From Erigeron canadensis (Eukaryota > Streptophyta > Magnoliopsida > Asterales > Asteraceae): a stretch of DNA of 64,000 nucleotides. Under the pieces are notes generated by a model. That model was not told the origin of the DNA and did no database searches. It was given only the letters and a program-made list of their open reading frames with translations. Where the stretch lies: NCBI RefSeq assembly GCF_010389155.1, contig NC_057769.1, positions 22,816,735 to 22,880,734 on the forward strand, given 5' to 3'. Positions 1 through 10,700 of the stretch are shown here, one piece after another; within the stretch, counting starts at the first letter, position 1; each line of letters starts with the position of its first letter. Both the position numbers and the translations under genes were made by a program.

Positions 1-745
1 CTAATAGATCTATAGTGGGTGTGTAGTGTGGCATGTTATGGCGTTCTAAGATATGTTCAATATAAGCCTTTTGAGAAAGAACTAGAACATCATTACGCCT
101 ATCCCGATATATTTCGATACCTGTGACATTAAAGGCATCACCGAGATCTTTTACGTCGACATTCTGCGAAAAGTAAACGCTTCAACTCATGCAACATATC
201 CAAGTTGTTATTTGCAAGTATATCATCCACGTGCAAAACAAGGATTGTAAATTTACTCCCACTGATCTGGAGATAGGTGCATTAATCCACTTGATTTTTC
301 TTAGGAAGTCTTGTCCTCTTATGACTTCATTAAACTTAACGTACCATTTTAGTGATGCTTGCTTCAACCTGTATATGGACTTATTCAACTTGCAGATCAT
401 GTACTATTTACTTTATGGAACTTCAGGTTCACATGTATCCTTCTTAATGCAAGTTTGCATTTAGGAAAGTGGTCTTGACATCCATCTAATGTAACTCTAA
501 ATCATAATGAGATACGAATGCCATGATGATCCTTAAGGAATCTTTATGAGACAGGAGATAAGGTCTCTTGATAATCGATTCCTTCCTTTTAAGTAAAGTC
601 CTTTGCAAATGGTTATGGCCTTATAGCGTTTGACGTTTCCATTTGGGTCTAATTTGGTTTTGAAGATCCATTTACAACTTATAAATTTGGATTCTTCAAG
701 AAATTCAACAAAGTCCCAAACGACATTATGCTATATGGAATTAAG
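1..745 (-). pseudogene. Copia reverse transcriptase remnant
   Basis: Translated fragments on the minus strand match the copia RT in order. KWIFKTKLDPNGNVK is near 615-690, KLNKSIYRLKQAS near 360-395, and YRD followed by LSQKAYIEHILERHNM near 35-115. The canonical motif is KSIYGLKQASRQWY; here the Gly is Arg. Several stops and frame changes separate the blocks, so no product is possible. The catalytic YVDD block falls in a scrambled segment around 200-240 and cannot be read cleanly. The fragment continues past the window edge. Confidence 0.8.
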
Positions 746-1289
746 CTCTCAAATTTTGGATTCATTCCACTAAGCAGCAAGATCGCTATTAATGGCTTCT
801 TAATAAGAGGTAGGATCAATAAGCTTTCAAATGTCCTCAACTTCAGTTAAATAATGAAATCATCAAAGTTATGGTCTTCCGTGACCTAGATGATCTCCTG
901 AGTTGATTTTCAGGTTTAGTACAGAAGATGCTTTAGCATTAGTAGTAAGATGCTTTGCTTTAGCATTATTAATAAGATGCTTTATCATTAGTAGTATTCT
1001 AATTAGGAGGTTTAGAATTCTGATAAAGAAGGTGGATCAGTGACATTTTAGGAGCAGCGTTGGGTACAAGAGGAGTTATCGGAGGAGTAATAATAACCGA
1101 CGAGTGGTTCCCCCCGCTTCTTGTACTTCTTGCAAATCTTAAGTTATGATTTGTCGTGCTCCCACTGATCTCTTAGTTTTCATGAAATGTGACATACTGC
1201 GTGTCAATAATGCTAGTAGAGTAGGAAAGACAGTAAGATTAATAACCGATAAAGAAACAGGTAAGGGATTTAGGATCCAGTTTCTTTAA

Positions 1290-1995
1290 GTTAGGGTTAT
1301 AGAGTTATGCTTTGGCAGTACAACCTCATACGTTCATATAACTCAGACTCAGTTTCCTTTCTGTCCATGAGTCTTAAGGACAGATTCTAATGGAACACTT
1401 ATTGAGTATATGAACAGCTGTGCGTAAGGCCTCAGTCCAAAGGAAAGTAGGTAAGTTAGTGTTGACAAACATACTTTTCACCATGTCCATTAAGGTTCTA
1501 TTTCTCCTTTTAGCAACATAAAATTTTGTTGAGGAGAACCAAACATGGTATATTGGTTACTTATGTTTTGTTCCTTTCAAAAGTTATGGAAAGGATTAAG
1601 AGCTTAACCAATATCAATATGTCAACCATAATACTCACCTCCTCTATCTGATCTCACAAATTTTATTTTATGATCAAGTTGATTTAAAACCAAAATTACA
1701 AGATCAATAAAAGTCTCTAAGGGTTCATATCAAATATAGGTGCATATAATGTGAATAATCGTTAATGATTCTAATAAATGATGCATGGATGGGGGATAGG
1801 GGCCACTAACATCAGAGTGAATTATTTCCAACAAGTTGGAACTTCTAGTGGCTCCTTTCTTAATCCCTTAAGCCATTGAATACGTGTTTCAAAATCACAA
1901 AAGTCAAGAGAATGTAATATTCCATCCTTTATGAGTCGTATCATGCAAACTCGTGAGATGTGACTAAGGTATTTATGCCACTACATGGAGTAATT
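1290..1995 (-). pseudogene. Copia GAG-pre-integrase and integrase remnant
   Basis: On the minus strand, 1900-1990 reads LWHKYLSHISRV followed by RLIKDGILHSLDF, the GAG-pre-integrase signature. Next comes a piece resembling LLEIIHSDVSGPYP (about 1795-1835), which is the first part of the integrase core. About 300 bases further on, near 1490-1550, TMFGSPQQN matches the TMPGSPQQNGVAERRNRT region around the catalytic glutamate. Multiple stops and frameshifts make this a relic. The pogo-type insertion at 2002-2882 lies immediately N-terminal of the LWH motif. Confidence 0.8.
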
Positions 1996-2284
1996 CTCTT
2001 ACTAGTAAAACCTCTATAAATTAATAATGTCGGGACCGAGGTTTTTATAAATTTATCGAGATATTACTATATCAATAAATTAATAAATTATTAATTTAAA
2101 GATGTCCATGTATGACCTTCAAAAATTCCCTTTTAAATTTTCATTTTCAATTTATGTTCACACATTAAATTAAATGAACTTGTCAAGTGCATTGTTTTAA
2201 GTTAAAGATAGATAGTTCAATGTACATGATTCTAGAATTTTCATTATAATATGCCAAACGATAAATTTTAAAATCACATAAACT

Positions 2285-2600
2285 ATGGCTTCTAAACTAA
2301 AAGGTGTAAAGAAATCAACCATGACCAATCAACAAAGAAAATTGTTATGCAAGCATAAGAGAAATCATCAAGGGTGTACTTAACAAGATTTGGTGTAGTG
2401 GGGTGACAAAACTTTCGATCAGAAAGTTAGTCAAACTACAATATCAAAAACTCTCAAGAGATTATCGGCTACAATACTTCACAACTTTTTGTTACAATAC
2501 AAGAAGATAATGTCTCAAGTCTTAAATGCAATGAGAAAATTTAAAGATGAACTCAATCTAGATTCCAAGTTCAAAAAAAAAAAAAAACAATCTATAGATT
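2285..2600 (+). pseudogene. Pogo transposase N-terminal HTH fragment (CENP-B-type)
   Basis: From the ATG at 2285 the frame reads MASKLKGVKK, then TNQQRKLLCKHKRNHQG, two internal stops, and KVSQTTISKTLKRLS. This is the helix-turn-helix DNA-binding domain (psq/CENP-B N-terminal type) of pogo/Tigger transposases. It is followed directly by a lysine-rich stretch and QSIDSF, resembling the tail of such proteins. The catalytic DDE region that should lie between is absent. The in-frame stops (codons 33 and 38) make it non-coding now. Confidence 0.75.
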
Positions 2601-2683
2601 CATTTTTGCGAGAAAATTTAAAGATGAACTCAATATAGATTCCAAGTTCAAAAAAAAAAAAACAATCTATAGATTCATTTTTG
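2533..2683 (+). repeat. 77-bp tandem duplication in the pogo-type element
   Basis: A unit starting GAGAAAATTTAAAGATGAAC at 2533 is repeated at 2610. Each copy contains a poly-A run followed by ACAATCTATAGATTC. It duplicates the presumed C-terminal coding tail of the transposase. The two copies differ by only a few bases and by the length of the A run. Confidence 0.85.
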
Positions 2684-3429
2684 CTAGACAATGTTAGAAT
2701 TTTAAAATATTTAAGTAATTATTAATTTATAGTTTTATTGGGACTAATATATATACATTGGGGTTTCAAAAAAATCATTATCTTATTATTTTATTGATTG
2801 AGGTCCAATTTTGTACTGGTCCCAAGTTGGGACCGGACAAATTATTAGTTTTATCGAGTATTAAATTATAGAGGTTCTACTGTAATTAGTTAGGTGATTT
2901 TGTCTTTGTTTTAGTTATGTCATCAATATTAGGAGACAACAAAGACTATAAGAAATTATGATCTAGTTCTAAGTTACACAACAATTCATCAAAGAAACTA
3001 TGACCAAGAAATTCATTATTATGAGTAATGGCAATCTCGTCGTAACCATGAATAATTACACAACTTTCAAGGTCTTAAACTAGAGAAATAGATACAAGGT
3101 TCCGAGAAATTCTCGGTACGCATAAGGTATCCACTAGTCTAATACACTTTCAAGTGTTTATATGTAAATCATAAGTCTCCATGGTTTCGACATATAAGAG
3201 ATCAACCCTTCCAACTCTAAGCTTTCTTTGGTCATTTGATAGCTTCTGAATTGTATGGAATCCTTATGTTGAGTTAATCAAATGAACCATAGAACTATAA
3301 TCACTCACACATGTATTAGAAGATACATTAAACATAAATAAATAAAATATTACATGAAATAAGTTACCTTTATTAGCTAGCAGTTCCTTGAAATTAAGGC
3401 AATCTGGGCACAATGAGAATTTGCAGTTA

Positions 3430-4090
3430 GGATTGCTAGTCAAGGACTTAAAGCTAAAGGCAATAGCACCATGATTATCCTTTTGAACTTTATTTGCAGT
3501 CTTATTATTGTCATATCTTTCCTGTTAATGGAATTAGCAGTGGTAGTAAGGTGAACAAATTTAGGTTGGCCCAACTTAAGGCGACCATTTTTCTTGCACA
3601 CACATTGCTATTCGTTCACTCATCAACCATTTATCCTTCATAGCATTATATCTAATTTTGAAGGTGTCGGAATGAGCAAGCAATGAGGTCATCATAAAAT
3701 GCATAAGAAAATTGTCAGAGACTTCCATTTTAGGACTCTTAAACTTATGAGTCATGTCAGTCATATTCATTATGTGTTCACAAATACTGCTATTTCCTTT
3801 GTATTTAAGCTACTTGCATACGCCTTATACATTCCCTCAGATACTATGATTGATGAAGTTCCTGACCATCATTAGTAACAAGTGATTTGCCCTTTCCCTC
3901 TTTCTTAAAAATTTGCTTTATGAGCTGCGGAAAAGTTAGCAGTAATAGCAGTGGGTTCATTATGGCGAATGACATAGTCAAGGTCTAGCATCTCCAGAGT
4001 TAGAGGTAATTAATCTTTTCATGAAGCAAAGTTTGCATCAATAAGTGGCTTAATGCCTAAGTTAGGTACTATAGTGGAAATAAGGAGGAT
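3430..4090 (-). pseudogene. Copia gag remnant
   Basis: On the minus strand about 4000-4085 reads LGIKPLIDANFAS with LEMLDLDYVIRHNEP shortly after, the start of a copia gag. The longest clean stretch (3576-3770) reads KMEVSDNFLMHFMMTSL and KDKWLMSERIAMCVQE. This matches the UBN2-type gag block whose usual form is KMEISDSFLVHFILNSLP through MDELIAMCVQEE. The expected zinc knuckle would lie near 3430-3500 and is not readable. Stops separate the blocks. Confidence 0.78.
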
Positions 4091-4754
4091 ACAGATTTAG
4101 GATACAAGTAATAGAAGATTAATAAAGTAATGCCTAAAACTAAGGGCAATTAGATTATAGTGACATAATTAGCTATCTAAGGCAGACTAAGCAATATCTA
4201 TAAAACTAATGGAACTAAAGTAATGTCTAAACTTAACTAAGGGCTAATAATAATGTTCCTTATAATAACATAATTAGATATTCAAGGCTTATTAAGTAAT
4301 GTCTCTAAAAGTAATGGAACTAACGTAATGCCTAAATACGTAAGAGGCTAAAGTAATGTTCCTAAAAGTAATGAGACTAAGACCATTATACTAATGAAGC
4401 CAATGATAGGTAACCTATTGTAAACACCAAAACAATAAGTTGACATAAGGCTCTACTTAGATTTACATCACCTTTAGGCAGAAGTAACTAATATCTAAGT
4501 ACACATGAGCATTAGGGTCATGCGGCACAACGCTTATCTTTTGACCATTGGGCACAAAATTAAGAATCGTGTATCTTATGCATGAAAAATATTCCTTTTA
4601 GCACACAAAGTGTATTAAATCACCTTTGGGCAGAATCAATATACTTAGTGTTCATTATCCAAAAGGAAAAAAAAACACACCATGAGAATCATATTTGACC
4701 TTTGGGCACAAATGATGAAACCATGTACATTAGTGCGAAGCCCCCACACATTAC

Positions 4755-4810
4755 GGGGGTCCGGGGGCAGCGCCCCTGGGAGCAGGGTCCAAAGGGCAGA
4801 GCCCCTGGCG
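4755..4810. repeat. GC-rich palindromic tandem pair in the element leader
   Basis: Two degenerate copies of GGGTCC, a short linker, GGGCAGCGCCCCTGG sit back to back at 4755-4780 and 4784-4809. Each copy is itself palindromic (GGGGCAGCGCCCC) and could form a GC hairpin in otherwise AT-rich DNA. They lie in the 5' leader of the copia element. Short ORFs on both strands here are by-products of the palindrome. Confidence 0.7.
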
Positions 4811-4879
4811 GGGATCGAAGTCATCATAAGCTATATTTTTGAAAAATTAGAGACAAATTCAGCCACAAAATTATAGGGT

Positions 4880-5400
4880 AAAATAGTAAGCACGAACACA
4901 TTCATCAGCTAAGATCATCTTCAGTATACATAAACTTAAGTAATAACTTGCGATCAAGTAAGCACAAAGTTAGGTAATAGTTCGTGATAACATAAGCACG
5001 AAGTCATCATAAGTCGTGTTGACATTGGAACGAAAATATCACTAAGTCGTGAGGACATAAGCACGAAGATATCATAAAGTCGTGACGATGTCAGCACGAA
5101 GATGTCATACACTCGTGATGACGTAAGCACGAGCTTGTAGTTAATTCGTGTATAGAGATAAGCTAAAGTTCGTGTGATCACATAAGCGTGAAGGTGACGT
5201 AAGCACGAAGATTACGTAAGCGCGAAGATCAGCAGAAACCACGATGACGTCAGCGCGAAGATGACATCAGCGCGCGAAGATGACGTCAGCGTGAAGTGGT
5301 CTTTAGTCCATGATGACGTCAGCGCGAGGATGACGTCAGCACGAAGTAGGCTTTAGTTCTTGATGACGTCAGCACGAACTCGTGATGACATCAGCACAAA
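4880..5400. promoter_or_regulatory. Degenerate tandem array carrying five TGACGTCA palindromes
   Basis: About 500 bp of leader is built from variants of CGTGATGACGTCAGCACGAA. The exact 8-bp palindrome TGACGTCA occurs at 5245, 5281, 5314, 5331 and 5364. Near matches such as TGACGTAAG and TGACATCAG fill the rest. TGACGTCA is the C-box/CRE-type core recognised by plant bZIP factors of the TGA and related classes. The array lies just downstream of the 5' LTR and primer site of the minus-strand element, where an enhancer could act. Regulatory function is inferred from the motif only. Confidence 0.6.
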
Positions 5401-5476
5401 GTTCTTATTCTGCAGATTTTTAGTTAGCGAAATTCATCAAATTTGAACCGAATCACGACTTATTGTTCGTAACGAG

Positions 5477-5488
5477 GCTCTGATACCA
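5477..5488 (-). other. Primer binding site, tRNA-iMet type
   Basis: The minus strand reads TGGTATCAGAGC, the exact complement of the 3' end of initiator methionine tRNA used by most plant copia elements. It begins two bases inside the 5' LTR boundary at 5491. Confidence 0.9.
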
Positions 5489-5490
5489 CA

Positions 5491-5957
5491 TGTTAGAATA
5501 AACATGATTCGATTCGAGTGATAAAACATCCCCAATCATCCTGTGGAACCTGTAAGAACATTAAAGCATAATTGCTATTGATTTCGGGTTCCCATAACAA
5601 GGTGATTGAGTAAGGATGAGATGGGTAATTCGGCTGTGATGTTATGCACGAATTTGAGAGGAGTAAACACACGAATTTGTGTGGGATTATGTGTGTGTGA
5701 TTAACCTTAACTTAGGGTTAATTACCCTCTATTTATAATGAGGGTAGTTACACTTACCACCCTTTAGTAATTACACATTCAACCCCTGTGGTGTTTAATG
5801 TGTATACCATTAGTCCTCTTATTTAGAATCACCTAATGGGAAACCCTATTCTACGTCTCTAAGAGTAAATACGCTCATCATATATTTACCTAGACATAGG
5901 GATTTCATTATCGTCAATTATCATATCAGGAATGATAGATGATCAGTGACGGTCACA
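5491..5957 (-). mobile_element. 5' LTR of the minus-strand copia element
   Basis: The plus strand begins TGTTAGAATAAACATG beside the primer site and ends GACGGTCACA, giving TG...CA ends over 467 bp. The minus strand carries TATAAATAGAGG at 5726-5737, a good plant TATA box for LTR transcription. The partner LTR and the target duplication lie outside the window, so the outer boundary rests on the TG...CA rule only. Confidence 0.75.
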
Positions 5958-6760
5958 CTAACGTGGTTCCAAGAGGGCCGGGCCGGGTGAAGCCATAAAC
6001 TGAAAAATTGTGAAGGAAACCCGCGACCCGCCTGAACCGACCCGACCCGACCTGAGCCTTCACGGGTCGGGACCTGTGCACATTCCTATTATCACTAAAC
6101 CTATTTTCATTTTATATTTTATCCCCTAAGTTTTAGTATTTTTCGTAGCTTTTCCATTTTTATCACTGAACCTTTAAAAAAAATAATTTCTCTAACGTTT
6201 TGGTTTTTTATAATTTGCCACTAAAGTTTTGGTTTCTTATAATTTAGCTATCAACCTATTTTTCATTTATATTTTAACCACTAAACTTTTATAATGCTTT
6301 TATCTCTAACCTCATTTTTAGTCTTTTATACATTGGTTACCAACTTTTTACCATTTTATATTTTTATTTTGAGCTTTTTATTTCCCTTTTGGTTAGAATT
6401 ATTGTCCTTTTTCTATCACATTCAGACTCACAATTGTACAACGAAACGTTTGATTTAGTTTTCTTTCTAACCTATTATTCTTAAAAAAAGGTTAATAGAG
6501 GTGGGGTGGGGGATTCTAGCTCGGGTACCACGATTAGATAGCCATTGACTCACCCCGTATGAGCAATATGATGTCGGTACAATACCTTCATCACAATCCC
6601 CACATGATCTGGGCACTCCGAAGGATCTAGGCAGCGTCTTTTGAACTTTACATGTGAGTTTAGGCTTCATTGGTAACGGGTACCTTCGAAGAATTGACAT
6701 GTGCTCATGCCTAGTGCCTATTAAATCTAAACTAACTAGTTAAATAATAAATAACAAGCC
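5958..6760. other. Noncoding spacer with short G/C and AT-rich repeats
   Basis: About 5975-6085 holds GGGTCGG/CCGACCCGA runs of the kind found at hAT-type transposon ends. From 6085 to 6400 there are degenerate AT-rich repeats with recurring CACTAAACTTTT phrases. A 77-codon minus-strand ORF at 6467-6700 resembles no protein I recognise and looks accidental. No gene is visible. Confidence 0.6.
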
Positions 6761-6761
6761 A

Positions 6762-6977
6762 ATGATGGCCAGCTCAGCTGGTCAGAGACACTCCCGGTTT
6801 AACTTAACGTCTTGAGTTCGATCATCATGGATGGTAAACCTTGGGGTTTTTAATCTCTGAATACTTGTAACGACCCATAGTCAACATATCGTTGTCTAGG
6901 GTACGTGCAAAGCTTCACCATTATTCGGTGTGGTTTTCCATGATATATCGCATTCCGACTTAATGTTCGAAAAAAAA
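6762..6977 (+). mobile_element. tRNA-derived SINE, family A copy 1
   Basis: The head has GGCCAGCTCAGCTGGTCAGA (box A-like) and GAGTTCGATCATC (box B-like), as in a tRNA-derived pol III promoter. The body contains ACGACCCATAGTCAACATATC and ends in a run of A. The same body recurs at 7022-7172 and at 17177-17382, where target duplications confirm that the family transposes. Confidence 0.7.
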
Positions 6978-7218
6978 TAATAAATTACAATTTATATTCT
7001 AATCCTTTACAATATGACTGCATCCTCATGGATGGCAAACCTTGGGGCTTTTAATCTCTAAATACTTATAATAGTCCATAATCAACATATCGTTGTCTAG
7101 GGTACGTGCAAGACTTGATCATTATTCGGTGAGGTTTTTTTGATATCACATCTCGACTGAATGTTTGAAAAAAATAATAAATTACAATTTATATTCTAAT
7201 CCTTTACAATATAACTGC
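6824..7218 (+). repeat. About 197-bp tandem duplication of the SINE tail and its 3' flank
   Basis: The block starting CATCATGGATGGTAAACC (6824) is repeated from about 7022. Both blocks end with AATAAATTACAATTTATATT and CCTTTACAATATGACTG or AATATAACTG. Because the 3' flank is duplicated with the SINE tail, this is a DNA duplication and not a second insertion. Confidence 0.75.
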
Positions 7219-7302
7219 CTAAGCCGGTATAATGAAAAAAAGAACAAGTCTAATAGCAAGTTAGCAACGTGTGAAGTTATTATCTCTAAGTTGTCCACAT
7301 TT

Positions 7303-7629
7303 TTTTTAAGGTGAATTTCGCTTGAGAACTTCGTGTCGCGATTCGACAGCGGAAGGTCTAGCATACGTTGTTTTAATCGGGTCCGCGCTAGAGAGTTCTC
7401 TCGAAGTAGAAATGCCTATTTTTCAAATACCCGATGGGGGAAAAACCCCCTACTAATCCGCCCGAAGGCATGACGATCAATAGGGGCAAACCCTGCCCCC
7501 TCAGACTTGAATCTGGGTATATCCAAGCCAAGCCTTCATAGAAGGACTTCCTATGTACTTCCCAAGACTTGAACCCAAGACCTCCTGCTTGTAAGACAAA
7601 TACTCAACCACTTGATCTAATTAGATATG
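7303..7629 (-). mobile_element. tRNA-derived SINE, family B copy 1
   Basis: Read on the minus strand it begins near TTAGATCAAGTGGTTGAGTA (box A-like), then GTCTTGGGTTCAAGTCTT (box B), a body with CCTTCCGCTGTCGAATCGCG, and ends in a run of A near 7303. A diverged copy with the same order lies at 27692-27960. Confidence 0.65.
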
Positions 7630-7737
7630 CTCTATACTAAGTGTACTGAGTGTGGTATATAAAGGCAGATACCATGGCAGTTAACACAGTTTATAATCTA
7701 GCTAGCTAGTATATAATTTAATGAACTATTTTCGTAG

Positions 7738-10700
7738 GTCCATTGAGTTTTAATTTGGAAAATTCATGGAAGAAGAACATTACATTCGACTTGAATCCAA
7801 ATTCATGGACAAAGGTTTATATCGTGTCTCTTTAATTTCTTCGATTTGCTGAAACATTAGTTATAACTTGTTGATCATATAAATTAATATGGTTATATTT
7901 GACATATAATTTCAAACATCCACAGATGGCTAATATGATATTCTTAGATGCACCTGCTGGAACTGGATTTTCATATGCTAAAACATGGGAAGCATTGAAG
8001 AGTAGCGATTCCATTTTAGCTTTAGACATTTACGAGTTTTTGAAGAAGGTTAGATGCTCGTATATAGATGTTATGGGTTGGTATCAAGTATAAAAAAATG
8101 AAAAAAGTTATTTAATCAGTCGCATGCAATAATAATATGAATAAAGTTATCTATACTCCTATATAAAGATTATGCACCCCTCTCAAAATAAAAATAGTTA
8201 CTTATATGCAACATACCAAAATTACTAAATTGCCCCTTAATAAAAATCCACTATGGAAAGAGTTTTATAAATTACCAATTTTACCTTTAATGAATTAATT
8301 TACACTATAAACCCTTATTTTAATATTTAACACTTTAAACCCTTATCTTCTAAAACTTTTCACTATCACAATTACATCAACCTACACCACTTGACACCGC
8401 CACCACTACCAACAGTACCATCACCGCCACCACTAGACCGTCTTCTACACCACCGCCGCCGCATTGCGCGGGTACCATGCTCGTATCTATATAATCTTAT
8501 AGTCAATTACAATAAATGTACATATTATACTACACAATATAATTAACCTAACTGGTATGCCTCTAAATCAATCTAATCATAGGATGATGACATGTGAAAA
8601 AATTAGGGGGCAAGATTAAGAAAGAGAATTAGTGGAATACTCATGTCAAATTCTTAAAGTTTTAGATTGATTTTTAGGCATATGAATTTGATTGATTAAT
8701 TATTTTCCTATACAGTGGCTGTTGGAACATCCTAAGTTTCAAAGAAATCCGCTATACGTGTCTGGAATTTCTTACATGGGCCTTCTCATACCGATTGTCG
8801 TTTCAGAGATATACAATGGTAAGTTCTTTTAAGGGTAGAAATGTTGTTCATTATGCTCTCTCTAAACACCGAACAATCAATTGATCACTACCATACTACT
8901 AATTAATGGATTTCAAATATAGAGCACATATATACATGTAAGTTTTAATTAATTCAGTTAGTTTAGTGAGTAAGTTTGATTTAATTATCGAAAATGAATA
9001 ATAATCATAAATTATATACCTAAAAATCAGATGCATATATAACACGAAAACATGTTAAATGATGAAGTGTTTAACGTGTATTTAGGTTTAGGGCAATGAT
9101 ATATGTTAGTTTTGATTTTTTTTTTTTACCAACACTATATATGCATATGTACCAATTAGGGTATATTTTTATAGATTTATCATAAATAATAGTATGAATA
9201 TCGTTACTTTTTAGCTTTAAGTTTATAGGTCTTTTCATCATTACTCATTAGTTAATACAATAAAAATTAAACAAAAAAATGAAGAAAATCAGAAATTTAT
9301 GAAAGAAATGAGAATGATCAAAAGCTAGAGAGTTAAAGAGGTAAAAAACCAAACCCAAGTGGTCACGCCATAATCATATAGGTCTACAGACGAAAGTTAT
9401 AGGTCACGGACTCAAACCTAATGGAGATTCTATATCTTGTGATCCATTTATAAAAATGGTGCTTTAACAAGCGTAAATTCTTTGCTTGTGTTATGGATAT
9501 CAAGAAAATACAGAAGGCATAAAATAATTGACTTTATGTCTACATGACTCCTCTAAACCCTCAAAGTGAGTTGTGACTCATGGTATGCCTCCTATAGAAA
9601 GTAAGTAAACGCTTGTTGTCGTCTTTACGGGTTTTGAGTCCTGATACCTCAACGATGTATAAATAAAGTTAAGATGTAGACAACCTTATCCCTATCACGA
9701 TGGTGTAGATAGGTTGTTTTCAGGTTCTATATAAGATTGAAAAGGACATCCAGCATTGCAAGATATGAGGATAGTGTTGGAGTGTGATCATGTTAATTAT
9801 AAAACGTATGTCTGGAAATAATTTAAGCCTACGAGGTCACACGAAATGACAGTGTAACTCTATATTATTAATTAGTATATTAAAGTAACATATTAATTAA
9901 AATATAATCACAAATTATTAATTAAACTAATTAAAGGGTTAATTATATTTAATTAATTAAAGAGGAGTTGTTGGATTGAAATTAGGAATTAGAGTTGTTT
10001 CCTAATTCCATCCATAGGGGGCCAAAATTTTAAGGGTTCTAGAACCCTTAGGATTGCTTGTTCACCAAGGTAAAAACCCTTACATATTAGCCTATATATA
10101 GAGAGCTAATTCCAAGGGTTTTTCACACATAATTTGCAAAGCAAATTTCTCTCCCCTCTCTTGCGACTGAAACCCACTCCCAAAGGGTTTTGGTTTTTCG
10201 GTTTTTAGCTAGGAAAAAAAGTTTTCGGTTTTAGCTAGGGTTTTGATTTAGAGGGTTTAAACAAAAGGTTGTTTGGTTTGTGATTTGGGTACTAGCATAC
10301 AATATACGGGGTGCCTAGTGTGCGATCGTAGAGGGATTTTACTTTAAACCCTAATTCATCATAATAATAATACTTATTATTTATTGGAACTTTGCATAAG
10401 GTACACATCTCAATATTCTTTGTTAATTAATTTGATTGCATATATGTTTCAATTCTTCTGTTGCGTATACTTGTGATTATATGTGTTTATATATGTCATA
10501 TTCTAACAGATAGAACCTTTGACCTCTGTCAGGGAAAGGGTCTTAAGCACTTATCATTTTAAAAAGTAAGAACCTAATGTTGTCTTCCATGGGTTTTGGC
10601 ACCCAATACCTCTACGGTGTATGAGAGAGATTAAGAAGTAGACAGCCTTAAACCTATCACAATGGTGTAAATAGGCTGTTTTCAGGTTATATCTAAGATT

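Larger units (their letters stand above)
2002..2882 (+). mobile_element. Pogo-type (Emigrant/Lemi1-like) DNA transposon, internally deleted
   Basis: The left end reads AGTAAAACCTCTATAAATTA and the right end, reverse complemented, CAGTAGAACCTCTATAATTT. These inverted ends match the terminal repeat of plant Emigrant/Lemi1 elements of the pogo superfamily. A TA target duplication flanks both sides (2000-2001 and 2883-2884). The element is 881 bp, longer than a typical Emigrant MITE. It still carries the N-terminal DNA-binding part and a C-terminal tail of a transposase, which points to an internal deletion of an autonomous parent. It sits inside the pol region of the copia relic, so it inserted after that element. 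Confidence 0.82.
1..5957 (-). mobile_element. Degenerate Ty1/copia LTR retrotransposon, cut by the left window edge
   Basis: Read on the minus strand the order is 5' LTR (5491-5957), tRNA-iMet type primer binding site, long leader, gag remnant (about 3430-4090), GAG-pre-integrase and integrase (about 1290-1995), then reverse transcriptase (from about 745 leftward). This gag-IN-RT order defines Ty1/copia. All domains are broken by stops and frameshifts, so the copy is old and inactive. A pogo-type transposon (2002-2882) lies just upstream of the GAG-pre-integrase motif. The RNase H end and the 3' LTR must lie left of position 1. The element sits directly upstream of the visible part of the SCPL gene and could lie inside that gene's first intron. 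Confidence 0.88.

Noticed and set aside
4645..5181. Small ORFs over the leader of the first copia element
   Set aside because: Explained by the GC palindrome and by the TGACGTCA tandem array; reading frames are by-products of the repeats.
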